In this document: positions 53,571-62,598 of the stretch, piece after piece
How positions within the stretch are numbered: the first letter of the stretch is position 1
Layout of the letters: every line of letters starts with the position of its first letter
NCBI RefSeq assembly: GCF_003586445.1
Contig: NZ_CP030028.1
Location: forward strand, 4,168,501-4,232,500
From: Bacillus sp. Y1
GTDB lineage: Bacteria; Bacillota; Bacilli; Bacillales; Cytobacillaceae
Length of the DNA stretch: 64,000 bases
Direction: 5' to 3'
The notes under the pieces: generated by a model
Told to the model about the DNA's origin: nothing
Seen by the model: only the letters and a program-made list of their open reading frames with translations
Database searches by the model: none
Program-made: the position numbers and the translations under genes

Positions 53571-54047
53571 ATGGCATTTCAAATTCTATTAAATGTTTTT
53601 CTAGCTCTTGTTTGGATGTTTTTAAAAGTCTCTAACGAACCGATAGATTTCTTTGTTGGCTACTTTTTCGGGTTATTGCTAGTCTTTACCTTTCGACGTT
53701 TTTTCCCTTCCCGCTTTTACTTATTAAGAGTGATAGCAGTAATCAACCTGATTGCCATCTTTATTAAAGAGCTTCTTTTATCTAATATTGCTGTTTTAAA
53801 GGTAATCATTAAACCAAAACTTGATATCCAGCCAGGAATTTTTGCTCTTCCTACTGAACTAAAAAATGATTGGGAAATCACTTTGTTATCCAATCTGATC
53901 ACATTAACACCTGGGACATTAGTTGTTGATATTTCAGATGATAATCGAACTCTTTATATCCATGCGATGGACGCTTCAGATGTGGAAGCAGCCATTTCTA
54001 GCATCAAAAATACATTTGAAAAAGCCATCATGGAGGTGAGCAGGTAA
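53571..54047 (+). CDS. mrpE: Mrp antiporter subunit E
   Basis: 158 residues from the ATG at 53571 with GGAG 8 bases upstream; the GTG at 53562 overlaps that site. Two N-terminal TM segments and a cytosolic C-terminal domain (LTPGTLVVDISDDNRTLYIH). The stop overlaps mrpF (TAATG). Confidence 0.93.
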   Translation: MAFQILLNVFLALVWMFLKVSNEPIDFFVGYFFGLLLVFTFRRFFPSRFYLLRVIAVINLIAIFIKELLLSNIAVLKVIIKPKLDIQPGIFALPTELKNDWEITLLSNLITLTPGTLVVDISDDNRTLYIHAMDASDVEAAISSIKNTFEKAIMEVSR

Positions 54048-54331
54048 TGTTACAGTGGGTCATAACCATTTCTTTAGTTTGTATTACCTTATCCATGCTT
54101 GCTATGGTGTATCGGGTCATTAAAGGTCCTACAACACCAGACCGGGTGGTTGCTCTTGATGCACTAGGAATCTGTCTAGTTGCCATCATCGCGCTAGTTT
54201 CCATCATGTTAAAATCAAATGCTTTCCTAGAGGTTATCTTGTTGATTGGAATTTTAGCTTTTATTGGTACAGTTGCCTTCTCCAAGTATTTAGAAAAGGG
54301 GGTCATCCTTGAACGTGATCGAAATAGTTAA
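54047..54331 (+). CDS. mrpF: Mrp antiporter subunit F
   Basis: 94 residues, three TM segments (MYRVIKGPTTPDRVVALDALG). Overlaps mrpE by 1 base and mrpG by 23. Confidence 0.94.
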   Translation: MLQWVITISLVCITLSMLAMVYRVIKGPTTPDRVVALDALGICLVAIIALVSIMLKSNAFLEVILLIGILAFIGTVAFSKYLEKGVILERDRNS

Positions 54332-54671
54332 GGTTATTATCGGGATATGCATCGCACTTGGAGCACTTCTAACGGTCGTTACAGCCGTCGGCCTTATCAG
54401 ATTACCAGATGTGTATACACGCACACACGCTGCGTCTAAAGCCGCTACATTAGGAGTTATGTTTGTTTTAGCAGGTACCTTTCTATACTTCTACCTATTA
54501 GAAGGCCATATGAATTCTCGTCTGATTCTTGGAATTGTGTTTATTTTTATGACCTCTCCTGTAGCCGGACATCTTATTGCTAGAGCTGCGTACAATACAA
54601 ATGTAAAGCTTTGGGAAAACAGTGTTCAGGACGATTTAGCTGCAGTGAAAAAAGAACGTGCTGGGGAATAG
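54309..54671 (+). CDS. mrpG: Mrp antiporter subunit G
   Basis: 120 residues, three TM segments, with GLIRLPDVYTRTHAASKAATLG. The start is TTG at 54309 after GGGGG within mrpF. Last gene of the complete seven-gene operon; the terminator at 54673-54707 closes it. Confidence 0.94.
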   Translation: MNVIEIVKVIIGICIALGALLTVVTAVGLIRLPDVYTRTHAASKAATLGVMFVLAGTFLYFYLLEGHMNSRLILGIVFIFMTSPVAGHLIARAAYNTNVKLWENSVQDDLAAVKKERAGE

Positions 54672-54672
54672 G

Positions 54673-54707
54673 AAAAATCCATGTGTGACTTTCACACATG
54701 GATTTTT
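54673..54707. terminator. Bidirectional terminator between mrpG and yuxO
   Basis: AAAAATCCATGTGTG pairs with CACACATGGATTTTT, loop ACTTT. Confidence 0.88.
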
Positions 54708-55087
54708 TATCTTTTTTCGATTACAGCTATTGTACAGCGTGAGACACTAATAAGCTGGTCTTGTTCGTCTGTTATTTTAATATCCCATACCATTGTGGTC
54801 CGACCTTGATGAAGTACTGTTCCAGTAGCGGTTACGATACCGTCTTTTTTTGCTTTAATATGATTGGCATTGATTTCTAATCCAACGACAACTTCCTTTT
54901 CCTTATTAACCAATTCGTACGCTCCGATTGAAGCAACGCTTTCTGCAAGTGCAACTGATGCACCACCATGGAGAAGGCCGAACGGTTGACGTGTGCGGTC
55001 ATCTACAGGCATCGTAGCTACGACTCTTCCTTTTTCAATCTGCTTAAATTCAATTCCTAGGGTTTGAATTAATGAGTTTCCCTTCAT
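54707..55087 (-). CDS. yuxO: Hotdog thioesterase, YuxO-like
   Basis: 126-residue hotdog-fold acyl-CoA thioesterase (PFGLLHGGASVALAES with the catalytic HGG region). In B. subtilis YuxO has been assigned to DHNA-CoA hydrolysis in menaquinone synthesis; substrate here by family only. Starts within the stop of the DedA gene (ATGA), so the two are translationally coupled. Next to mrpG as in B. subtilis. Confidence 0.85.
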   Translation of the reverse strand: MKGNSLIQTLGIEFKQIEKGRVVATMPVDDRTRQPFGLLHGGASVALAESVASIGAYELVNKEKEVVVGLEINANHIKAKKDGIVTATGTVLHQGRTTMVWDIKITDEQDQLISVSRCTIAVIEKR

Positions 55088-55698
55088 AAAGTTGAAGACC
55101 TCCTAAGCTTTTTTACTTTTTTCCGATTGATCACTTTTATTAAAAGAAACGAACCTACAAAAAAGATACTTCCCATTAGTAGTAATTCTGTTTCATACTC
55201 GACGAGGATCTCCTTCTGATCACCAAACCAATATCCAAGCGAAAAAACGATACTGAGCCAAATAAAAGCCCCACTGTAGGCAAACAAGGCAAAAACTTTA
55301 TAGGACAGCTTGCTTAGTCCATAAATAAATGGGACAAAGTTTCGTAATCCAGGGATAAAGTAACTGAACAGAAGGGAAAAAGCATGGTACTTTTCAATGG
55401 ATTGGAAGGAACGGTCAATGGTTCGAGCCATCCGTTTGCTCTTTTGAAAGAATGGAAGGAGTCTAACACCTATGTATTTTCCTGCGAGGTAGCTTGTAGT
55501 TAGTGCAGCGACTATTCCTAGATACGTAGAAAGAAAGATGCATACTGGATTTAAGGTACCTAGGGAAGCCGCTAAACCCACCGTCATGGCGATTATTTCA
55601 TTAGGTACTGGCATGCCTACTACTCCAAACCAAAGCCAAAGGAACAGCCCAATATATCCATTTTCCTCGATTATATCAAGAATAAAATCTAACTCCAT
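55084..55698 (-). CDS. DedA-family membrane protein (first copy)
   Basis: 204 residues with the DedA/VTT domain: PNEIIAMTVG, YFIPGLRNFVPF(IYG) and five or so TM segments. DedA proteins include undecaprenyl-phosphate and phosphatidylethanolamine flippases; which substrate is unclear. I use ATG 55698 with GGAGG 7 bases upstream. Co-transcribed with yuxO. Confidence 0.85.
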   Translation of the reverse strand: MELDFILDIIEENGYIGLFLWLWFGVVGMPVPNEIIAMTVGLAASLGTLNPVCIFLSTYLGIVAALTTSYLAGKYIGVRLLPFFQKSKRMARTIDRSFQSIEKYHAFSLLFSYFIPGLRNFVPFIYGLSKLSYKVFALFAYSGAFIWLSIVFSLGYWFGDQKEILVEYETELLLMGSIFFVGSFLLIKVINRKKVKKLRRSSTL

Positions 55699-55876
55699 TC
55701 TATCACCTCCAAAAACCACTTTAACAACATAAGTATCTAAGTAAAATTAATTATAGCAAAATATAGAACCAACTAGGTCATTTTAACATTTTTGTAATGT
55801 TATCATTAGACATTCTTTCAGAAACATATATTGTATTGGAAATATACCCCATTTTCTAATAAAGGATGTGAAATGG

Positions 55877-56305
55877 TTGTATTGCTATGATCTTAGAAGC
55901 CTTCAATACTATTCCGTACCTTTTCAAGCCTATCCACACTACTCACCATATTGCTTCGTAGGCGCACGTCAGTCACCTTGCTATTATCAACCCAATTATT
56001 ACTTCAGGCCTTTCCAAGAGGTAAATCCACAGTTATTTATGACTTCTGCTAAATATATGCAATCACTGATGAAAGATGCAAGTGTACTTCTTGAAAGAAT
56101 GGCCGATTCAAAGGAGTTTGCCAAACAGCTTATGAGCAACGCACAAGAATCGAAGCAGAAGCTTGTCGAGGATCAAATAAAGCATACGGGAATTCAGAAC
56201 ATTCCTGTTGTAAGCTATACACCAGATGGTTTAAAACTAGACTTCAGCAGGGATATAGATACGATGAATTGCTGCAACTTGACTCTTACAGTCAGGTGGA
56301 TGTAA
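55877..56305 (+). CDS. Tyr/Pro-rich small protein, possibly YuzC-like spore protein
   Basis: About 142 residues from the TTG at 55877 (GGA 10 bases upstream); GTG 55868 overlaps that site and the in-between ATG is out of frame. The N-terminus is rich in Tyr/Pro/Phe (YYSVPFQAYPHYSPYCF), the middle helical (LLERMADSKEFAKQLM), the end CCNLTLTVRWM. The composition suggests a spore coat or forespore protein; similarity to YuzC is a tentative guess from context. Confidence 0.55.
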   Translation: MYCYDLRSLQYYSVPFQAYPHYSPYCFVGARQSPCYYQPNYYFRPFQEVNPQLFMTSAKYMQSLMKDASVLLERMADSKEFAKQLMSNAQESKQKLVEDQIKHTGIQNIPVVSYTPDGLKLDFSRDIDTMNCCNLTLTVRWM

Positions 56306-56322
56306 GAGTGTTTGCCAGAATA

Positions 56323-56358
56323 AAAAGGTTGAAATCCTTAGATGCGATTTCAACCTTT
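56323..56358 (+). terminator. Terminator after the Tyr/Pro-rich gene
   Basis: AAAAGGTTGAAATC pairs with GATTTCAACCTTTT; a smaller ACTCTTACA/TGTAAGAGT hairpin overlaps the stop codon (56282-56309). Confidence 0.75.
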
Positions 56359-56393
56359 TCGTCGTCACTTTTAGTTTTCTAACATAATTTTTA

Positions 56394-56597
56394 TTAATAG
56401 TATGGATAACCATATCCATATGCTGGTGGATAGTATGGATAAGGATATGGATATGGGTATGGGTAGAATGGTCTTGGACGAAAAAATGCGCCACCTAGTA
56501 ACCCTCCAGCAAAACCACCTAATAATCCAGCCGCAAATGGTGCGCCGAAGAAGAATCTATCTCCACGATGATGTGGTCCAACGTAATGATGTTGCAT
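56394..56597 (-). CDS. Gly/Pro/Tyr-rich spore-coat-like protein
   Basis: 67 residues: GAPFAAGLLGGFAGGLLGG hydrophobic glycine zipper, then FYPYPYPYPYPYYPP tandem PY repeats. AAGGAGG lies 7 bases before the ATG at 56597. Such short PY-rich proteins are seen among Bacillus spore coat components. Role inferred only from composition. Confidence 0.68.
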   Translation of the reverse strand: MQHHYVGPHHRGDRFFFGAPFAAGLLGGFAGGLLGGAFFRPRPFYPYPYPYPYPYYPPAYGYGYPYY

Positions 56598-56728
56598 GCG
56601 TATACCTCCTTTTCGTTGTCTGTACTTCCCTACACTACTTCATATGCAACAAACACCTAGTTGGAATAGGCTAACGTCCATCATGTGGAAAGATATCATC
56701 AAACACATGCTTCTACAAAAAAAAAAAA

Positions 56729-56751
56729 CGTGAATTCTATTAGAATTCACG
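56729..56751 (-). terminator. Terminator of the 63-residue gene
   Basis: CGTGAATTC, loop TATTA, GAATTCACG with a T12 tract on the minus strand. Confidence 0.85.
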
Positions 56752-56762
56752 CCTGTACCCCG

Positions 56763-56954
56763 TTACTCCTGACCTAAAACTCCAGCTGTTTGGTCACATG
56801 ATTGTAGGGCTGAGTTTACTTGTTGCAAAGTTTGCTCGATGCGGTCACGGTTAGATCCCTTTTCCACTGTATTTAAAGCATTTTGTAAGCAATCCTTTGC
56901 TTCTGATAAGGCACTTACTGAATCTTGAACATATCCTCTAGCATTTTTCTGCAT
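56763..56954 (-). CDS. 63-residue helical protein, unknown
   Basis: GGAGG precedes the ATG. All-helical, polar (ALSEAKDCLQNALNTVEKG, QQVNSALQSCDQ), two Cys, no TM. No family recognised. A forespore or small stress protein is possible from context. Confidence 0.6.
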   Translation of the reverse strand: MQKNARGYVQDSVSALSEAKDCLQNALNTVEKGSNRDRIEQTLQQVNSALQSCDQTAGVLGQE

Positions 56955-57158
56955 GAAAAAAACCTCCTTATATATGGTACGGAGATATTATTTACCTTTT
57001 ACAGTAGAATATTCTTTTCCAATGCACATAGTATTGGCATTTTCTTGACAGTTGAGAAATAAGGCAGAGGCAAAAATCCATTTTTCGCACCTTCCCTTAA
57101 TGCCTGTCTATAATATATAGTGATATTTTTCGTACATTACAAAAGGGAGCTGAGATCA

Positions 57159-57629
57159 TTGCGTAGCGAACAGCTTGATGATTTATATAGCCAAATTAAA
57201 TTAACTGGATCGAAAGCGGAGGCTTTAGTAAACGATTGGATAAAAAATCGAGTAAACAAAGAGGATATCGTCGGACTACTAGGCAGAAGAACCCAATGGT
57301 ATGGCAAGCTCATTAAGGAGCTTCAAGATGCTGTGGAAACAGCTTCGGTCCCATTAAACATTCCTACCAAAAGAGATGTGGCAAGTGTTGCAAAACTTAC
57401 GATTCAAAATGAAGATCGGCTGGAGGATATCCAGCAAAGATTAGCACAAATAGAAACAACCCTACAGCGTTTAGAAGCTACATTGGGCACAAAACCTTCT
57501 TCTACCAAAGCCCCCTTACAAAAAGCAAGTAGAAGACCTCTTGACCGTAAAGAAAGAGCAAAGCTTGTTCAAGAAAACCTTGCAAGGCTCTCAGATGCTT
57601 TATTAAATCAGTCAAAGCTTGGTGATTAA
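57159..57629 (+). CDS. PhaR-like subunit of a class IV PHA synthase
   Basis: 156 residues from the TTG at 57159 with GGGAG 9 bases upstream. Helical with a C-terminal coiled-coil (EDRLEDIQQRLAQIETTLQRL) after VPLNIPTKRDVASVAKLTI, which resembles the PhaR signature 'VPTKEDIANVATL'. It is followed one base later by the PhaC-like gene. The similarity is partial; whether the pair makes PHA is untested. Confidence 0.65.
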   Translation: MRSEQLDDLYSQIKLTGSKAEALVNDWIKNRVNKEDIVGLLGRRTQWYGKLIKELQDAVETASVPLNIPTKRDVASVAKLTIQNEDRLEDIQQRLAQIETTLQRLEATLGTKPSSTKAPLQKASRRPLDRKERAKLVQENLARLSDALLNQSKLGD

Positions 57630-57630
57630 T

Positions 57631-58704
57631 ATGCAAGCTGAACGATTTTCACTTGAGAAAACTCGATGGAATTCACTGTTCCGTGCGTTTACCGACGGAA
57701 CTCCCATCACAGCATCAACACCTAGACAAGCACTCTGGAAAAGAAACAAAGCCACTTTATGGTATTACCCTGCACCTGTTAAAAAATATCATTCACCGCT
57801 TTATTTAATTTATTCTTTAGTGAATCAACCAACTATATTGGATTTATTGCCAAACACAAGTTTGATTGGTGCTCTTACCAATGCTGGCTATGAGGTGTAT
57901 ATGATAGACTTCGGAATTCCAAGATACGAAGATCGCGACATGACCATAGACGATTATGTACTCAAGTATATTCAGCCAGGTGCAAGGGTCGCTCTGAAAC
58001 ACTCAAAAAGCAATAGCATTAGTGTCATGGGATTTTGCCTTGGAGGAACACTCGCTGCTATATACGCAGCCATAGCCAAGGAACCGATCGAGAATCTTAT
58101 TCTTTTTGTCACTCCTGTCGACTTTTCATATTTTCCAAAGTTTGATCTCCTCCACCAAGCTATCAAGGATGAAACAATCGACCTATCACCTATTATAGAT
58201 GGGCTAGGAATTATACCAGCAGCCTTTATGAATTATGGAGTTCGACTGATCACTTCCCCTATCTATATTTCTCCGTATTTATCACTATTAGAAAAAGGAC
58301 ATAACAAGGAATACGTACACAAATGGTCATTATTCAATCAATGGACAAAGGAGCATATTGCCTTTCCGGGTGCCGCCCTTAAGCAAATCGTGAATGACCT
58401 AATCATCCACAATAAGTTACTAACAGGAAAATTTACGGTTGGTGGAAAACCAGCACGATTACAACAAATACTTGCTAACCTATTAGTGATTGCTTCAACA
58501 AATGATGAACTCGTACCAATAGAGCAAGCTTTGCCTATGATGACATTAGCAGGTAGCCAAGATAAGGAGCTTATTCAGTTGCCAAATGGACATACTGGTA
58601 TTGCTTCCGGAGCAGGATTACCCACCATCCTTTTTCACTGGTTAGCAAGCCGTTCTTATCCAGTACACATAGAAAGCGAGGAGGGTAATCTAAATTGGAA
58701 ATAG
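57631..58704 (+). CDS. PhaC-like class IV polyhydroxyalkanoate synthase
   Basis: 357 residues of alpha/beta hydrolase fold. Lipase-box-like MGFCLGG with Cys136, Asp292 (ASTNDELVP) and His321 (PNGHTGIASG); the Cys-Asp-His spacings (156, 29) are close to those of the Bacillus class IV PhaC I recall. ALWKRNKATLWYYPA and LLPNTSLIGALTNAGYEVYMIDFG also resemble PhaC. It is diverged and not next to phaP/Q/B. The start is the ATG at 57631; the ribosome site (GGTGAT) is weak, so coupling to the PhaR-like gene is likely. Confidence 0.72.
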   Translation: MQAERFSLEKTRWNSLFRAFTDGTPITASTPRQALWKRNKATLWYYPAPVKKYHSPLYLIYSLVNQPTILDLLPNTSLIGALTNAGYEVYMIDFGIPRYEDRDMTIDDYVLKYIQPGARVALKHSKSNSISVMGFCLGGTLAAIYAAIAKEPIENLILFVTPVDFSYFPKFDLLHQAIKDETIDLSPIIDGLGIIPAAFMNYGVRLITSPIYISPYLSLLEKGHNKEYVHKWSLFNQWTKEHIAFPGAALKQIVNDLIIHNKLLTGKFTVGGKPARLQQILANLLVIASTNDELVPIEQALPMMTLAGSQDKELIQLPNGHTGIASGAGLPTILFHWLASRSYPVHIESEEGNLNWK

Positions 58705-58808
58705 GAATGTATGATGGAGTTTATGAGTATTTAGGGTTTGCTTATATTGTATTTCAAATGTTTTTTGAAAAAGGAAATGATGTGTTATATATGGATTTTT
58801 TCGAATAA
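58695..58808 (+). CDS. 37-residue ORF overlapping the PhaC-like 3' end
   Basis: TTG at 58695 with AGGAGGG 9 bases upstream, inside the PhaC-like end; stop TAA at 58806. The peptide is aromatic and hydrophobic (MYDGVYEYLGFAYIVFQMFFEKG). A strong ribosome site at such a position suggests it is translated. No family recognised. Confidence 0.5.
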   Translation: MEIGMYDGVYEYLGFAYIVFQMFFEKGNDVLYMDFFE

Positions 58809-58814
58809 AAGTAA

Positions 58815-58834
58815 ATGGCCCCCATATGGAGGCC
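58815..58834. terminator. Hairpin between the PhaC-like and uppP genes
   Basis: GGCCCC pairs with GGAGGCC-type inverse around CATAT (58815-58832); the T tails are short on both strands. Confidence 0.5.
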
Positions 58835-58842
58835 TTTCACTT

Positions 58843-59679
58843 CTATAAGATAAACACAACAAAGATAATCGTTGCAAGAATAATTCGATAAATCGCAAAT
58901 GGAATTAATTGAACTTTATTGATTAACGCCAGGAAAAAACGAATGGAGATAAGGGCGAATACGAACGCACTAATAAAGCCTGCAATAAAGAATGGCAGTG
59001 CATCCATTGTGAAGTATTCCCAGCTATTTAAAAGAGAAATTAAGCTTGCACCAGCCATGATTGGAACAGCCATAATGAATGTAAAATCAGCTGCTGCACG
59101 GTGGCTTAATCCTAAAATGACTCCACCAGACATTGTCGAACCCGAACGAGAAAATCCTGGCCATAATGCAATACATTGGAACAATCCAATAATAATGGCT
59201 TGCTTGTACGAAATCTGATCGACCGTTTCCACCTTTGGCTTTTTATCCTTTGGCATTAGATCAGCAATAATCATGAGTACAGCACCAGCAACAAGTCCGA
59301 TTAATACCGTTTCAGTTGTAAAAAGATGCTCATCAATATAGTCATCAAATAAGACACCAAGAATACCAGCTGGAAGAAGACCAACGATTACTTGAGAAAG
59401 TCTAAGCTTTTTCCCACCATACTCTTGTTTAGCTTTTCTTGATGAAAGTCCCAATAACTGAATAAAACGGTCTTTGAATACAATAACAACTGCTAAAATA
59501 GAACCAAGTTGAATGACAACCTTAAACGTGTTAGCCACTTCACTGCCGAACAATTCTTTTGATTTAAAAAGCATATCATCCACAATAATCATATGACCGG
59601 TTGAGGAAACTGGAGCAAATTCCGTTAACCCCTCTACAAGGCCTAAAATAATCGCAACAAATATATCCCATACATTCAT
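58843..59679 (-). CDS. uppP: Undecaprenyl-diphosphate phosphatase
   Basis: 279 or 278 residues, eight TM segments. Motifs EGLTEFAPVSSTGH (about 17-30) and PGFSRSGSTMSGG are the catalytic signatures. Removes a phosphate from undecaprenyl-PP to recycle the lipid carrier; confers bacitracin resistance. ATG 59679 (spacing 10) and TTG 59682 (spacing 7) are both possible starts. Downstream of a DedA gene by 46 bases. Confidence 0.92.
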   Translation of the reverse strand: MNVWDIFVAIILGLVEGLTEFAPVSSTGHMIIVDDMLFKSKELFGSEVANTFKVVIQLGSILAVVIVFKDRFIQLLGLSSRKAKQEYGGKKLRLSQVIVGLLPAGILGVLFDDYIDEHLFTTETVLIGLVAGAVLMIIADLMPKDKKPKVETVDQISYKQAIIIGLFQCIALWPGFSRSGSTMSGGVILGLSHRAAADFTFIMAVPIMAGASLISLLNSWEYFTMDALPFFIAGFISAFVFALISIRFFLALINKVQLIPFAIYRIILATIIFVVFIL

Positions 59680-59725
59680 CAATTACATACCTCTGTTTCT
59701 ATTAATTCGTTCCATGCATGAACGC

Positions 59726-60337
59726 TTACTTTTTATAAAAAAATCTTCTTCCGAAAAAGATAAGTACCGCCAAAATCGCAATAGCACCTACTGCATAAAT
59801 AATATCGGAATACACTTCTGTGTAACTTAAAATCTGTGTCCAATTTTCTCCGAGCTTTGCGCCAATAACAATTAGAAGCGTGTTCCAAATCGCTGTTCCT
59901 AAGAGAGTAAAGAGTAGGAACAACGGCATTTTCATATTAGACATCCCGGCAGGTACAGAAATAAGACTTCTTAATAACGGAACCATTCGGCAAAAGAAAA
60001 CAGTCCATATTCCGTAACGGTCAAACCAAGCATCCGCTTTGTATACATCTTCTCTTTTTAGTTGAAGATATTTACCCCAACGGTCTACAATCTTCTCTAG
60101 CCGTTCTACATCCAGAATCGTACCAATATAGTATAAAATCGTTCCACCAACCACTGATCCGGCCGTTGACGCAACGATCATCATCGCTACGGACAATTCA
60201 GTTTTGGTTGTCATAAATCCACTAAACGGTAAAACAAGTTCAGATGGAATTGGTGGGAACACATTTTCTATTACAATAATTAAAAATACCCCAAGATACC
60301 CATAGTTCTCAATAATACTAAAAATCCATTCTTCCAT
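59726..60337 (-). CDS. DedA-family protein, UptA-like
   Basis: 203 residues with the VTT/DedA domain (IENVFPPIPSELVLPFSGF, FFCRMVPLLRSLISVPAGM). Co-oriented and adjacent to uppP; DedA proteins such as UptA flip undecaprenyl phosphate inward, so the pair would recycle the carrier. That role is inference from family and context. AAGGAGG lies 6 bases before the ATG. Confidence 0.87.
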   Translation of the reverse strand: MEEWIFSIIENYGYLGVFLIIVIENVFPPIPSELVLPFSGFMTTKTELSVAMMIVASTAGSVVGGTILYYIGTILDVERLEKIVDRWGKYLQLKREDVYKADAWFDRYGIWTVFFCRMVPLLRSLISVPAGMSNMKMPLFLLFTLLGTAIWNTLLIVIGAKLGENWTQILSYTEVYSDIIYAVGAIAILAVLIFFGRRFFYKK

Positions 60338-60460
60338 AATTTCCTCCTTGCCAAACAGCCCTTTTCAAATCAATACGTTCTGTCTTCAACTTCATAATTG
60401 TAATCATTGGAGCAATGCCCTGTCTACCTTCTTTTTAAAATATGGATGAATTTCCCTCTT

Positions 60461-61054
60461 CTAATCCCAAGTAAAACGTTCTTCCTTCCATGGGTTCCCA
60501 TAATTGTGATAGCCATTTTTCTCCCAAAAACCAGGTTTATCATCTTTGGAAAACTCGATTGCCCGAAGCCATTTGGCACTTTTCCAAAAGTACAAATGTG
60601 GGATCACCGCACGCAGCGGATATCCATGCTCAGGTGTGAGCGGCACTCCATTAAAGCTGTGAGCGAGCAAACTTGTCTCTTTTGCAAAGTCTTCAAAAGG
60701 AATATTAGCTGACCAGCCTTCTTCTGCATGAAAAATGACATGTTCTACTCCCTCTAACAATACAACCGCATCCAGCACTGCACGCGTACTTATTCCACTC
60801 CATGTATTATCAAGCTTCGACCACCCAGTCACACAATGAATATCGTTTTGATATTCTGTTTGTGGTAACTCTATAAGCTCAGAAAAAGTGAAAACAACTT
60901 CCTTTTTCACTTCACCAAATAGGCGAAGAGTCCATTCATTTAAGTTTTTATAATATGGAACATTCCCGTGATGTAATACAGGAAAAGTGGTTGTTACATT
61001 TTGATTAGGAGGAACACGGTCGTTTGTCTTCTTGTTTACTTTTCCAAAGTACAT
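60461..61054 (-). CDS. yuiH: Sulfite-oxidase-fold molybdopterin oxidoreductase YuiH
   Basis: 197 residues. Molybdopterin-binding domain with the Mo-ligating Cys in HCVTGWSKLDNTWSG, and HGYPLRAVIPHLYFWKSAKW. Cytosolic (no signal). B. subtilis YuiH is 198 residues in the same context (yuiF-yuiH). GGGGAG lies 7 bases before the ATG. Substrate unknown. Confidence 0.88.
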   Translation of the reverse strand: MYFGKVNKKTNDRVPPNQNVTTTFPVLHHGNVPYYKNLNEWTLRLFGEVKKEVVFTFSELIELPQTEYQNDIHCVTGWSKLDNTWSGISTRAVLDAVVLLEGVEHVIFHAEEGWSANIPFEDFAKETSLLAHSFNGVPLTPEHGYPLRAVIPHLYFWKSAKWLRAIEFSKDDKPGFWEKNGYHNYGNPWKEERFTWD

Positions 61055-61098
61055 ACAAGCACTCCCCTATTGTTAATATGTATAAGCGAATCAAAAAA

Positions 61099-61123
61099 TG
61101 CAGCCTTCATTAAGAAAGCTGCA
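61099..61123 (-). terminator. yuiF terminator
   Basis: TGCAGC (61099-61104) pairs with GCTGCA (61118-61123), with TTTTTT on the minus strand; it lies 11 bases after the yuiF stop. Confidence 0.72.
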
Positions 61124-61133
61124 CTTTCACCTA

Positions 61134-62447
61134 TTATAATACCATAGCCGCGATCCAACCAAAAATGACAAGCGGGATATTGTAATGAATAAAGGTTGGC
61201 ACACATGTGTCCCAAATATGATTATGCTGACCATCTGCATTCAATCCTGCTGTAGGACCGAGCGTACTATCAGAAGCCGGAGAACCTGCATCTCCTAGTG
61301 CTGCTGCTGTACCTACTAATGCGATCGTAGCCATCGGACTAAAGCCTAGTTCCATACAAAGTGGCACGAAAATGGTAGCAATGATAGGGATGGTAGAGAA
61401 AGAAGATCCAATTCCCATAGTAACTAGCAAACCTACTACTAGCATCAATAAAGCAGCCAGCCCCTGGTTTCCACCAATCACATTCGCAGACTGTTGAACA
61501 AGTTCATCCACGGCCCCAGTTGCTTTTAATACTTCGGCAAATCCAAAGGCCGATAACATTACAAATCCAATAAAGGCCATCATTTTCATTCCATCTGTTA
61601 GAAGCTCGTCCGCCTCACGCCACTTCACGGAACCACTCAAGTAGATAATGATGATCCCTGCAAGAGCACCGATGATCATTGAATCGAGGAGAATTTGCAC
61701 GATTAAAGCACCAATGATGGCTAGTACGGCAAAAACGATTGCTAACTTACTTTGTTCTTGCTTTTCTACTTTAATTAATTCGTGGGTCACATAGTTTCTT
61801 CCTTTACGGTAAGAAAAGAAAATGGCAATTACTAATCCTACTAAAAGACCCGCTGTCGGAATTAGCATTGCTGTCGGAATATCTGCTGGGTCAATCTTTA
61901 ATCCACTATCAGACATATTAGTAGCTAGTATATCGTGAAAGATTTTTCCAAATCCTGCTGGTAAAAGGATATAAGGGGCTGTTAACCCGAATGTTAAAAC
62001 GGATGCTATTAATCTTCTATCTATTTTCAACTCATTCATCACATTTAATAGTGGTGGAATTAAAATAGGAATAAACGCAATATGGATGGGAATCAGGTTT
62101 TGCGAGAAGCAAGCCATTAATAAAATCGCAAAAACGATGAGCGCTTTTGAATAAACTTTAGCTTTAGAATCACCATTCTTTTGAACCATTTTTAAGACGG
62201 CATCGACCAAAACATTTGGTAGCCCTGTTTTTGATATGGCAATAGCGAAGCCACCTAATAAAGCGTAACTTAAGGCAACCTCCGCACTTCCTCCTAATCC
62301 TCCAGAGAAGACTTCAATTGTTTTTTCAATCGATAATCCACCGGTTAGTCCTCCGACGATCGCTCCGATAATGAGGGATAACACGACATTTACTCGAAAT
62401 AAACTTAATATTAGCATAACAAGCACTGCAAGGATGACTGCATTCAT
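61134..62447 (-). CDS. yuiF: Na+/H+ antiporter family transporter YuiF
   Basis: 437 residues, 10-12 TM segments, of the NhaC-like ion/amino-acid transporter family ([35 protein letters not shown]). Monocistronic. Matches B. subtilis yuiF between yuiE (pepA) and yuiH. AAAGGAG is 12 bases before the ATG. Ion or amino-acid specificity unknown. Confidence 0.85.
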   Translation of the reverse strand: MNAVILAVLVMLILSLFRVNVVLSLIIGAIVGGLTGGLSIEKTIEVFSGGLGGSAEVALSYALLGGFAIAISKTGLPNVLVDAVLKMVQKNGDSKAKVYSKALIVFAILLMACFSQNLIPIHIAFIPILIPPLLNVMNELKIDRRLIASVLTFGLTAPYILLPAGFGKIFHDILATNMSDSGLKIDPADIPTAMLIPTAGLLVGLVIAIFFSYRKGRNYVTHELIKVEKQEQSKLAIVFAVLAIIGALIVQILLDSMIIGALAGIIIIYLSGSVKWREADELLTDGMKMMAFIGFVMLSAFGFAEVLKATGAVDELVQQSANVIGGNQGLAALLMLVVGLLVTMGIGSSFSTIPIIATIFVPLCMELGFSPMATIALVGTAAALGDAGSPASDSTLGPTAGLNADGQHNHIWDTCVPTFIHYNIPLVIFGWIAAMVL

Positions 62448-62559
62448 GTTGTATAAGTGCTCCTTTCTATAAAAAATCCTTTAGTTTGGTAAATTGGTAG
62501 AGTAATAAAACACAAGAATTAAAATAGCACAGATTTTTAAAGCCTGTCAAGGAAATAAA

Positions 62560-62592
62560 AAAACTCTAAGGAATTTTATCCCTAGAGTTTTT
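62560..62592 (-). terminator. pepA terminator
   Basis: AAAACTCTA(A)GG pairs with CC(C)TAGAGTTTT; strong T tail on the minus strand (TTTTTTATT). Confidence 0.82.
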
Positions 62593-62598
62593 TACCAA

